From assembly GCA_902630355.1 (NCBI GenBank), contig CACOUL010000006.1, forward strand, positions 53,057-117,056: a DNA stretch of 64,000 nt, read 5' to 3'. Positions 11,132-19,611 of the stretch are shown piece by piece (position 1 is the stretch's first letter; each line of letters opens with the position of its first letter). A model generated the notes under the pieces. That model saw only the letters and a list, made by a program, of their open reading frames with translations. It had not been told where the DNA came from and searched no databases. The DNA comes from Planctomycetaceae bacterium (GTDB taxonomy: Bacteria > Planctomycetota > Planctomycetia > Pirellulales > UBA7805). Made by a program: the position numbers and the translations under genes.

Positions 11132-13441
11132 TTACGCAGCGCGGGGAAGGCCGCGGTCCCGGCGCGGTGTGCTGCGGCTCTTTTCAAAGAGCCTGCCGAT
11201 CGGGCCGATCAGCACGGCCGGCAGGATGATCAAATCACCGACCAGTGCGGTACCGAGCATCGCGCCCATCAACCAGCCGAAGCGGGCGATTGGTGCAAAG
11301 GGACTGAACGTGAAAACAAGCAGACCCAACCCGCAGATGAGCGAGGTCTGGATCATCGCCGCACCGCAGCGGTGATAGGCCGAAAGGATCGCCTCGCGTC
11401 GACTTTGCCCTCCGCGGATGCCGCGGCCGAAGGCGGCGATAAAGTGCAGTGTGTCATCGACCGCAATGCCGAGCGCGGCGGTGGCAGTGAGCATTGAGCC
11501 CACTTCGATCTCAAATCCGGCCCAGCCCATCATGCCGAAGACGACCAGCGCCGGAAAGACGTTGGGGATCATCGAAACCAAACCCGCGCGCACGCTCCGC
11601 AGCACGAGCGTCATGATCAGGGCAATAATGCCGAAAGCGACCAGGAAACTATGGATCAGGTCATCCATTAATTGGTGCTGCGCTTTGTGGACCAGCGGCA
11701 CGCCACCGCAGTACATGGCCGAGACAGCAGGGATCTTTTTTTGATAGTGCGTAAGAATCGGATCGATGCGGTTTTGCAGTTCCCCAAGCAACACCCCGTA
11801 GTCGTGGTTCTCGGTGGCCCGCACTCGAGCACTGACCCGCCAAAGTTGCTCATCACCATCCTCTTTCACATATCCGGTATCGATAAAGGGCTGAAGATTG
11901 CCGCTCAATTTTTTCTCAAACACGGCCCGCCGCGTCGCCTGCCGCCAACCGGCGCCCGACCGGGTCGGCAGGGGCGGGGCAAAGGTGGCGGCTGAGACTG
12001 TGGCGTCGATACCTTCGACCCGCTGCACTCCGAGCCGCACCGTTTCGATCAGTTGAAATCGCTCAAGCAGCGACAGGGCTGCATCGCGCGGAAGCCGGAC
12101 CACGACTTCGATTGGCACGAGCGGGCCGACGTTGCCTTCCAACCAGTCGTAGTCGCTCAATATTTTGGCCTCACCCCGAAACAGGTTGTGCAGCCGCGCG
12201 GTCGCATGCAGCCGCGTAACCCCAATGCCGGCAGCCACCACACCCGCTACCGCCAATACGACGATCACCGCATGTGAGCGGCCAACGACCCCGAGCAAAC
12301 GTTCCCAGAAGCGGTCCAGAATTTTTGTTTGCCGATGCGCCCGTAGCCGCTCGGCCCACTTGCGCTGCGGAAATTCGGAAAGCAGCGCCGGAAGCAGCAG
12401 GATCATGATCCCGGTACCGGCCAGCACGGCAGCCGCCGCATAGCCCCCGAACTTGCGAATCGGCACGATCAGACTCACCACCAGCGAGAGCAAACCGACG
12501 GATGTCGTCGCTGCCGAGAGCCAGCAAGGACCCCAGGCTTCGCGGATCGCTTGCACCGACGCGCCCTCTAAACCGCCGTGACGGATCGCATCGCGATAGT
12601 AGTTGGCAATGTGGACCCCTGCTGAAATGCACAGCACATAGACCAGCGATGGCAGCATCAGCATCACGCTGTCCATTTGCGAACCGGTATAGATCACCAA
12701 CGCCAAAGCAAACTGCTGACACAGTTGTGCGGTGCCGAAGACCATGATGCCGATCAAAAAGCTGCGAAGACCGAAGGCCATAAGCGAAAAGCAGACGATG
12801 GTCGAAACGCCCGTGAGCAGATCAAAGTGTTCGGCGCTGGCCGCATCAATGGCCACACTTTCCATCGTTGGGCCGGCGATGTGCAGTTTCTCGCGATCGA
12901 TCCGTCCTTCACGCTCAGCCGTGGCAAACACCTGCTCGACTGCCGCGTGGCGCTCGGCGGCGCCCCGATCGTTGATAATGGCGATCAGACAGGTCGTTTT
13001 GCCGTCCGGGCCGATCAGCCAGCCCTTCAAACGGCGAAGTACGGTCTTTTCTTTGAGCTTCAGCGGTTCGCTTCGTAGGCCGGAGAGCACCTCCGGGCCG
13101 CTTAAGACTTGATCGAAGTAAGTGGGGCCCGTTTGTGGCTCGCGGAGCGAACCGGCCACGCGGGCAACGCGCGGATCGCTGAGCGTGCAGCCCTCCCAAC
13201 TGACCATCAGCAACTCGTCACTGCCGAATTTTTCGGCAAACCATTTAAGCTGCTTGGTTTCTTCAAAACCCTCGGGCAGCCAGTCGGCCACCTTGTTGGA
13301 GTTGCTCTCCATGGCCGCTTTGGCCCCAAGCACAATGATCGGGCCGAGAAAGAGAAACGTCAGGAAGATGCCGAAGCGATACTTCGAATAGAGCGCATCC
13401 ATGCTGATTGTGTCTCCTCGATTGCCAACGGTGGCAATCAC
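11132..13441 (-). CDS. RND/MMPL-family exporter
   Basis: Multiple TM segments; YSKYRFGIFLTFLFLGPIIVLGAKAAM, GIAVDDTLHFIAAFGRGIRGG, large extracytoplasmic loops; SSD-like region. Confidence 0.88.
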   Translation of the reverse strand: MIATVGNRGDTISMDALYSKYRFGIFLTFLFLGPIIVLGAKAAMESNSNKVADWLPEGFEETKQLKWFAEKFGSDELLMVSWEGCTLSDPRVARVAGSLREPQTGPTYFDQVLSGPEVLSGLRSEPLKLKEKTVLRRLKGWLIGPDGKTTCLIAIINDRGAAERHAAVEQVFATAEREGRIDREKLHIAGPTMESVAIDAASAEHFDLLTGVSTIVCFSLMAFGLRSFLIGIMVFGTAQLCQQFALALVIYTGSQMDSVMLMLPSLVYVLCISAGVHIANYYRDAIRHGGLEGASVQAIREAWGPCWLSAATTSVGLLSLVVSLIVPIRKFGGYAAAAVLAGTGIMILLLPALLSEFPQRKWAERLRAHRQTKILDRFWERLLGVVGRSHAVIVVLAVAGVVAAGIGVTRLHATARLHNLFRGEAKILSDYDWLEGNVGPLVPIEVVVRLPRDAALSLLERFQLIETVRLGVQRVEGIDATVSAATFAPPLPTRSGAGWRQATRRAVFEKKLSGNLQPFIDTGYVKEDGDEQLWRVSARVRATENHDYGVLLGELQNRIDPILTHYQKKIPAVSAMYCGGVPLVHKAQHQLMDDLIHSFLVAFGIIALIMTLVLRSVRAGLVSMIPNVFPALVVFGMMGWAGFEIEVGSMLTATAALGIAVDDTLHFIAAFGRGIRGGQSRREAILSAYHRCGAAMIQTSLICGLGLLVFTFSPFAPIARFGWLMGAMLGTALVGDLIILPAVLIGPIGRLFEKSRSTPRRDRGLPRAA

Positions 13442-13473
13442 TCTCTGCGGAGCATTGAAAATATGACTCTCGT

Positions 13474-14571
13474 TTAACGGAAGTAGTAATTCAAGTTCGC
13501 CAGCAGCGCCCAGCTAAACGTGCGGTCGGTGTTCCAGGAAAAGTTATTGGGGCCGCTAATCGCGCCGGTCCGCAGTGGCAGTGCCCCGCCGATACCGAAC
13601 TGCCACGCATCATTGAACGTGCCGTTTAGTCCCCCAGTGATATTTAAGTAATCAGTGTGACCGAATAACTGTCCTGTTTCATATGTGCCTCCTGTACCAC
13701 GCTGCTCGCCAATGGTGGGTGTCGTGGTGTAGTGCAACTCGAGTACCGGAGCTAGGCTTGTAAGCCCGCCCTGCCCCTCACGCTGCACGATCCACCTTCC
13801 CACGGCGAAGTCGGCATAGAGATAAGTGGGCTGCCGAAAGGGAAAATTCTGCCCCGCTTGATTAAAAAAATTGTTTTGCGATCCACTATTAAGTCGGTAG
13901 GAAAGAAACCCGCTGGCAAACCAGTTGGTCCCAGGTGTCCACTGCCCTCCGATCCAGGGCGTGAAAAACCATGCATCCATCTCAAAACTATCAATGGGGA
14001 TTACGGTGTTCGTTAGGAGAAAATCAGGGCCGGTCGGCGCTTCAACGCGAACACCGGCGGAGTAGGCCTTGTCGGCATCCTCCCAAACGAGCGCCTTGAG
14101 GCCGAAGGCCAAATCACCGAATTGCCCGGCAAGCGGCGTGGGATTATCAATTTTTGCAATCGTATCAATATTAGGATCGGTCGAGTAATAGACCGGCACG
14201 ATCAGATCGAGCGAGAGGTTCTCGTCAAGAAATGTTTTTTCACCCCAGAAACGATATTCCTGAAGGTTGCGTGAGCGAGTTGGTGACTGCGCAATACCGT
14301 CTTGCCCCACCTGCACCGTCTGCAGCGAATCGAAGTGAAATCCAAGCCGATCGCGGGGAATCACGCTATTATTTTCACAGATTTTTGTCGTGTGCTGCTG
14401 AAGGTTGTAAACGATCGAATTGATAGAATTTAATTGCTCTAGATTCGGCTGCAACAGGCCGCCGTCGCCGAGCATGTTGGGTACGGCATACGCGTCTTCC
14501 CACGTTTGTGCGCTCGCGCTTTGCACACCGCTGACCACGAAGAGTCCGAGAAATAGAAGCAACTTTTTCAT
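13474..14571 (-). CDS. outer-membrane-type protein of unknown function with signal peptide
   Basis: MKKLLLFLGLFVVSGVQSASAQTWEDAYAVP signal peptide; amphipathic beta-rich sequence ending LLANLNYYFR. Confidence 0.65.
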   Translation of the reverse strand: MKKLLLFLGLFVVSGVQSASAQTWEDAYAVPNMLGDGGLLQPNLEQLNSINSIVYNLQQHTTKICENNSVIPRDRLGFHFDSLQTVQVGQDGIAQSPTRSRNLQEYRFWGEKTFLDENLSLDLIVPVYYSTDPNIDTIAKIDNPTPLAGQFGDLAFGLKALVWEDADKAYSAGVRVEAPTGPDFLLTNTVIPIDSFEMDAWFFTPWIGGQWTPGTNWFASGFLSYRLNSGSQNNFFNQAGQNFPFRQPTYLYADFAVGRWIVQREGQGGLTSLAPVLELHYTTTPTIGEQRGTGGTYETGQLFGHTDYLNITGGLNGTFNDAWQFGIGGALPLRTGAISGPNNFSWNTDRTFSWALLANLNYYFR

Positions 14572-14623
14572 GATGTATCCCCGCACAGCAGTAAGGTTGT
14601 TCGATGGTGATTTTTTTGTGTTT

Positions 14624-14695
14624 CACGGAAGTAGTAGTTCAAATGCGCCAGACCTAACTAGCTGACACCGCCCAGCTGAATACGTTGTCTGCGCT
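14624..14695 (-). pseudogene. decayed 3' end of a paralogue of the 13474..14571 gene
   Basis: Reverse strand encodes NVFSWAVSAS* in one frame and LAHLNYYFR* in another, matching the intact neighbour C-terminus (TFSWALLANLNYYFR*). Confidence 0.6.
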
Positions 14696-14702
14696 GTACC
14701 CA

Positions 14703-14730
14703 AAGTACCAAGGTAAGAACCTTGGTACTT
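14703..14730. repeat. 12-bp perfect inverted repeat (AAGTACCAAGGT-aaga-ACCTTGGTACTT)
   Basis: Direct reading of the sequence; intergenic, beside the pseudogene remnant. Confidence 0.9.
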
Positions 14731-14927
14731 CAAATAGGTCACATAGCTCTCGAACCAAACGCGTTATTACGCGTTATTTGCGCAACGACTCAGATAACCC
14801 ATCGACGAGGCACTACCGGCACGACCAAGTATTTGCGGACATCAAATACAAGCGGGAAAATAGAAGTATCCGGAATAACCCGTAGAGTTTGACAATGGCG
14901 CGAATCGGCTTAGATTCAGCGGGCAAT

Positions 14928-15884
14928 TTAGCGATAGATTTCGCGATACCAGGCGACGAATTCGGCCACACCCTCTGCAAGCGGATACTTGGGCTCGTAG
15001 CCGAGCAGCCGCTGGGCCTTGCTCAGGTCGGCATGGGTCACCGGCATTTCACCGGCCACCGCGTCGAGATATTCAATGTTAGCCTTCACGCCGAGGGCAT
15101 CCTCGAGAATCTCAATCAACCGACGGATTTCGACCGGATGATTGTGACCCAGATTAATACACTGCCCGACCGCCTCAGGGCAGGTGCGGGTGGCGAGCAC
15201 GCCATCGCAGAAGTCGGTGATGAACGTAAAATCGCGGCGGATCGAACCATCGCCGAAGAGCGGCAGCGGTTTGCCGTCCAAAATGGCCTTCGTAAAAATA
15301 GTCATGGCCAGATCGGGCCGCAAACGCGGACCATAAATACTGAACGGCCGCAGGCAAACGACGGGTACTTCGTGCAGGGCGTGATAGGTCAGGCCCATCA
15401 ACTCCGCCGCCCGCTTGCTCGCCCCGTAGGGAGAGAGCGGCACACCGATCGAGGCATCTTCCTTAAAAGGTGCTTCCGCGCCGTCGCCATACACGGTGCT
15501 GCTACTGGCCATCACAAACCGCTCGACCGGTTTGTTGCGGGCCGCCTCCAGCAGACACAGCGTGCCTTCGATGTTGGCCTGCTGATAGAGGTGGGGCCGA
15601 TCGATGCTCGGCCGCACGCCCGCATAGGCACCGAAATGAAAGACTTCCTCTACATGGCAATCGGCAAATAAGCGATGCATCGCCTCCTGATTGCAAAAGG
15701 TCTCCTCGACCATGGTGACCTGCGGATTGTTTTCAAACGCGGTCACGTTTTTGCGCTTGATCGCCGGATCGTAGTAGTCGTTGTAGTTGTCGAGACAAAC
15801 GATTTTGTCATCCGATTCCGCTAAGAATCGCTCTACAAGATGACTCCCGATAAAGCCCGCTCCGCCGGTAATCAGAATAGACAT
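14928..15884 (-). CDS. NAD-dependent epimerase/dehydratase (UDP-glucuronate 4-epimerase-like)
   Basis: MSILITGGAGFIGSHLVERFL Rossmann motif; FHFGAYAGVRPSIDRPHLYQQANIEGTLCLLEAA; YGASK catalytic YxxxK. Confidence 0.88.
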   Translation of the reverse strand: MSILITGGAGFIGSHLVERFLAESDDKIVCLDNYNDYYDPAIKRKNVTAFENNPQVTMVEETFCNQEAMHRLFADCHVEEVFHFGAYAGVRPSIDRPHLYQQANIEGTLCLLEAARNKPVERFVMASSSTVYGDGAEAPFKEDASIGVPLSPYGASKRAAELMGLTYHALHEVPVVCLRPFSIYGPRLRPDLAMTIFTKAILDGKPLPLFGDGSIRRDFTFITDFCDGVLATRTCPEAVGQCINLGHNHPVEIRRLIEILEDALGVKANIEYLDAVAGEMPVTHADLSKAQRLLGYEPKYPLAEGVAEFVAWYREIYR

Positions 15885-15946
15885 GGAAGTACGGGCCTCT
15901 GAATTGAAAAAACAGGAGACTCAACTTCTACAATAACCGGCCCCAT

Positions 15947-16732
15947 TCAACAAGTCGAACAGGGCCAAAGACGTCCGAGGCTCAAGCGGATGAGTACCCA
16001 GCCGGCCTTCACCGCTTCACCGAGATTCAATTTCGAGCCACCCCGATCGCGATCGACAAAGCGAGAGGGGATTTCTGCCAGGTGCGCGCCCCGCCGCTGC
16101 AGACGGAAAAGAATTTCCTCTTCAAAGGCGTAACCGCGGGCATAGAAATTTTCATGAAGAACGGGTCCGAGAGTTGCCATGCGATAACAGCGAAAACCGG
16201 TACTGCAATCGCGAACGCGTAGCCCCAGAAACCAACGGGCAAACCAGTTGACCAGCCGGCTCATCACGATTCGCCTAAGGGGCCAACCCTCGATGCTGCC
16301 ACCGGCAATGTACCGTGAGGCGATCGTGACATCGGCGACTTGATCCACGCCGTGTTGATCTCCCCCCTGCTCATCCATCGGGGCCACGAGTTTCTGCAAT
16401 TCCTCAGGTGAATGTGAAAAATCGGCATCCATCGTTACCACGATCCGGTACTCGTTCTCATTTGCATAACGCAAACCGGCGAGTAGCGCCGAACCGATTC
16501 CTTTTTTACCTGAGCGCGAAAGCAGATGTATCGGCAGACTCTTTTGCGCCGCACACCAGTCGCCAGTACCATCAGGTGACGCATCGTCCACGATGAGAAT
16601 CTCGCAGTCCGGCAGCGCCGCCAATATTTCTTGGCTCAGCTCAGGTAAGTTAGATCGCTCGTTGTACGTAGGAATCACAACAAGCAAACCTTGGTCAGTG
16701 GAAGTCATTTGCGCGTGCCACGAGCTACTCAA
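15947..16732 (-). CDS. polyprenol monophosphomannose synthase-like GT2 glycosyltransferase
   Basis: LLVVIPTYNERSNLPELSQEIL...ILIVDDASPDGTGDW...VVTMDADFSHSPEEL...RDCSTGFRCYR. Confidence 0.9.
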   Translation of the reverse strand: MSSSWHAQMTSTDQGLLVVIPTYNERSNLPELSQEILAALPDCEILIVDDASPDGTGDWCAAQKSLPIHLLSRSGKKGIGSALLAGLRYANENEYRIVVTMDADFSHSPEELQKLVAPMDEQGGDQHGVDQVADVTIASRYIAGGSIEGWPLRRIVMSRLVNWFARWFLGLRVRDCSTGFRCYRMATLGPVLHENFYARGYAFEEEILFRLQRRGAHLAEIPSRFVDRDRGGSKLNLGEAVKAGWVLIRLSLGRLWPCSTC

Positions 16733-16745
16733 AACAAACCAGAAA

Positions 16746-17483
16746 CTAATTGGCCTGCGAACGTTGTTTCATTTTACGATAGCGATAGTTGAGCAGCAAA
16801 ATGAGTGCGGTGACAATCGCAACGCCGCCGATTGTAAGCATTGGATTGTCGCGCCCAATATATTTATCGATGAGCACCGAGCCGTAAACCATGATGCCGC
16901 AACCCAAAATGCTTCCGAGGCAAATTGCCAGGAACGTACTAAGCCGCGACATGCCGAGCAGCCGGCCGAAGATCGCGGCCCCCACCGCACCGGTCGCCGC
17001 AAGAGGGAACATTACATACAGCGTGATTCCTATAAACGTTGCTCGGCGAATCCAGGGATGCCCAGCGAGTAACTGCTGGCTATCGCGGGCCACCACCAAA
17101 AGCCGCGAGCCGAGATACGGGATACGGAAAAGAAAACCGGCATGAAAGACCAACAGCATGCCGGTCATGATGTCCATGTAAACGACGAGTGTAAATAACT
17201 CGAAGGGGTCCAAACTCAACTGCTCACTGCCAAGAATGACAAATTTACCGAGAAAGAAAAAAGCCAAGGCTGCCGCAATCAGCAAGTTCTGCAGTTGTAA
17301 AATGCCACCCAAAACAACTACAACCAGGCAAATGACGAGGGTACTTAAAGGCGGAAGCAGGAAAGTGATCCGCCACCAGATGGGATAGTCTCTACGAAAT
17401 GCCTCATAGAAATCTTTTTCGTCCGCCTCAATCTGAGTCGAAGCGGAAGCGTCGCTCATCGTATCGTGAGAGTGATCTGTCAT
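16746..17483 (-). CDS. small multidrug export family-like integral membrane protein
   Basis: Translation from MTDHSHDTMSDAS; several TM helices; MFPLAATGAVGAAIFGRLLGMSRLSTFLAICLGSILGCGIMVYGS. Longer annotated ORF start (18221) overlaps galU and is not credible. Confidence 0.65.
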   Translation of the reverse strand: MTDHSHDTMSDASASTQIEADEKDFYEAFRRDYPIWWRITFLLPPLSTLVICLVVVVLGGILQLQNLLIAAALAFFFLGKFVILGSEQLSLDPFELFTLVVYMDIMTGMLLVFHAGFLFRIPYLGSRLLVVARDSQQLLAGHPWIRRATFIGITLYVMFPLAATGAVGAAIFGRLLGMSRLSTFLAICLGSILGCGIMVYGSVLIDKYIGRDNPMLTIGGVAIVTALILLLNYRYRKMKQRSQAN

Positions 17484-17569
17484 TGTCTTGAGAGGCCAGA
17501 TCGATCGGGCCCATTCATGCTGTCGATCTAATCGAGCCTTGGCGTTATAATTGGCCCCTTTCCTCGCAG

Positions 17570-17611
17570 GCCGGTGGCTACAACATAAGAGCCGGTGGCT
17601 ACAACATAAGA
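17570..17611. repeat. perfect 21-bp tandem duplication (GCCGGTGGCTACAACATAAGA x2)
   Basis: Read directly; lies just upstream of the GalU-family gene start at 17624. Confidence 0.97.
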
Positions 17612-17623
17612 GGACACTTGCGA

Positions 17624-18502
17624 ATGTCAATTGATCTTGCCGTTGTACCAGTCGCAGGCCGGGGCACGCGATTGTTGCCGCTGACCAAAAGCCAACCGAA
17701 AGAAATGCTTGCCGTAGGCCGCTCGCCGGTGGTCCAGTATGTGGCCGAGGAGTTGCATCGCTGTGATATTCATCGGCTGATCTTTGTGACCGGTCCCGGA
17801 AAAGCGGCCATCGAAAATCATTTCGATACCGACAACGAACTGATCCAGCACCTGCGCGAAACGGGGAAAGAGGAAATCTTGCAGGATCTCTCCTTCGAGC
17901 GGGAAGATTTGGAATTTTTCTATACGCGGCAGCGTCAGCAACTTGGCCTTGGACACGCGGTATTATGTGCCAAACCGTTGGTTGGTGATCAAAATTTCGT
18001 CGTCGCCCTCGGAGACTCAATCCTGGGCGTGAGTGCCCAGTCGCAAGTCGTGCGGACGATGGCCGAGCAGTTTGAGCAGCAGGGTGTCGAGGCGGTGATC
18101 GCCTTTGAGCAGGTGCCCGCCGAAGATGTGGTGCACTACGGTATTGCCGAACCGAAGGGCACTGTTGATGCCATCTTTGAACTGGCTGACCTTGTGGAAA
18201 AACCGTCGGTGGCCGAGGCACCGAGCCAACTGGCAGTGGCGGCTCGCTATGTTTTCAGTAGCAAAATTTTTGATTGCCTCGAGCGCACGCAACCGGGCAA
18301 GAACAATGAAATCCAACTGACCGATGCAATCCGGATGTTGATTCAAGATGGGGGACGAGTGCTCGGCGTACGCTTGCCGGAGACCGAGCGGCGTTACGAC
18401 ATCGGTTCCTACGAGCGCTACTTCGAAGCCTTTGCCGAGTTTGCCCTGGCCGATCCCGATTACGGCCCCGCCTTTCGGGCTGCGATTGAAAAATTGCTTT
18501 AA
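17624..18502 (+). CDS. UTP-sugar-1-phosphate uridylyltransferase (GalU family)
   Basis: MSIDLAVVPVAGRGTRLLPLTKSQPKEMLAVGRSPVVQYVAEEL...GHAVLCAKPLVGDQNFVVALGDS...KNNEIQLTDAIRML. Confidence 0.93.
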   Translation: MSIDLAVVPVAGRGTRLLPLTKSQPKEMLAVGRSPVVQYVAEELHRCDIHRLIFVTGPGKAAIENHFDTDNELIQHLRETGKEEILQDLSFEREDLEFFYTRQRQQLGLGHAVLCAKPLVGDQNFVVALGDSILGVSAQSQVVRTMAEQFEQQGVEAVIAFEQVPAEDVVHYGIAEPKGTVDAIFELADLVEKPSVAEAPSQLAVAARYVFSSKIFDCLERTQPGKNNEIQLTDAIRMLIQDGGRVLGVRLPETERRYDIGSYERYFEAFAEFALADPDYGPAFRAAIEKLL

Positions 18503-18536
18503 CGCCACTTTTTGCGCAGTCGAGGATACACACTCG

Positions 18537-19559
18537 ATGGAACTGATCAGAAAAAAAGCATTTGCCCGTGCCGGACTGATCGGCAACCCGTCCGATGGCT
18601 ACCACGGCAAGACGATCTCGATCGGACTCGGTAATCTTTGGGCCCAGGTCTCGCTGTACGAATGGGAGCAGATCGAGATTGTCTGGAGCCAGGAGGATCG
18701 CAGTCGCTTCGATTCGATCGAGCAACTCGCAGACGATGTGGTGCTGCATGGCTATTATGGCGGCGTGCGGCTGGTGAAGGCAACGATCAAACTTTTTGTC
18801 GATTACTGCCGCCGCGAAAATGTCGCGTTGCACGACCGTAACTTTTCAGTGAGGTACGAGAGCAATATCCCGCGGCAGGTCGGGCTCGCCGGCTCGAGTG
18901 CGATTATCATCGCCACGCTTCGCTGCCTGATGGAGTTTTACGACATCGAGATTCCGCTCGACGTGCAGCCGTCGCTGGCGCTGGCGGTGGAGCGAGAGGA
19001 GTTGGGCATCGGCGCCGGTTTACAGGACCGGGTCTCGCAGGTGTACCAGGGTGCGGTCTTCATGGATTTCGGTGAGGCGACGATGCGCGAGAAGCAGGGG
19101 TTTGCCTGCGGACAATACGAACCGCTCGATGTGGCCCAGTTGCCGCCCTTGTATGTCGCCTACAGCACCAACGAAAGCGAACCGACCGAGGTGGTCCACA
19201 ACGATCTGCGGGCCCGTTACGAGCAGGGCAATCCGGATGTGATCGCCGCGATGGAGCGGTTTGCACAGATCACTGTCGCGGCCAAGGCCGCACTCGCCGA
19301 GGACGATGTGGTAGGTTTCGGACAACTGGTGGACGAGAACTTTGATCTTCGCCACAGCATCTGCAACGTGGCCTCGGGACAGGAGCGGATGGTTCGCGTG
19401 GCCCGCGAGGCGGGCGCGACGGCCAAATTCGCCGGCTCCGGTGGGGCGATTATCGGTACGCTTCCCGATGAGGGCACGTTTGACCGCTTAGTCGAAAAAC
19501 TCGGGCCCCTCGATTGCCGGGTGATCCGCCCCGAATTTGTGCCCTCGCTCGCCCAGTGA
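18537..19559 (+). CDS. GHMP kinase, glucuronokinase-like
   Basis: FARAGLIGNPSDGYHGKTISIGLGNLWAQV, NFSVRYESNIPRQVGLAGSSAIIIA, EREELGIGAGLQDRVSQVYQGAVFMDF, AKFAGSGGAIIG; closely resembles remembered plant glucuronokinase motifs. Confidence 0.82.
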   Translation: MELIRKKAFARAGLIGNPSDGYHGKTISIGLGNLWAQVSLYEWEQIEIVWSQEDRSRFDSIEQLADDVVLHGYYGGVRLVKATIKLFVDYCRRENVALHDRNFSVRYESNIPRQVGLAGSSAIIIATLRCLMEFYDIEIPLDVQPSLALAVEREELGIGAGLQDRVSQVYQGAVFMDFGEATMREKQGFACGQYEPLDVAQLPPLYVAYSTNESEPTEVVHNDLRARYEQGNPDVIAAMERFAQITVAAKAALAEDDVVGFGQLVDENFDLRHSICNVASGQERMVRVAREAGATAKFAGSGGAIIGTLPDEGTFDRLVEKLGPLDCRVIRPEFVPSLAQ

Positions 19560-19611
19560 GCCGTCGTGGTGTGCCCCACCGTTTGACCCACCGGTACCGT
19601 GCGGCGAGACT

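Noticed and set aside
10440-11375. 311-aa plus-strand ORF
   Set aside because: Antisense across the GH38-like and RND genes; its ASTVASTVAST segment is just the 12-bp repeats.
17484-18221. 5' extension of the 16746..18221 minus ORF
   Set aside because: Runs antisense through the GalU-family gene; the membrane protein starts credibly at MTDHSHD (17483).
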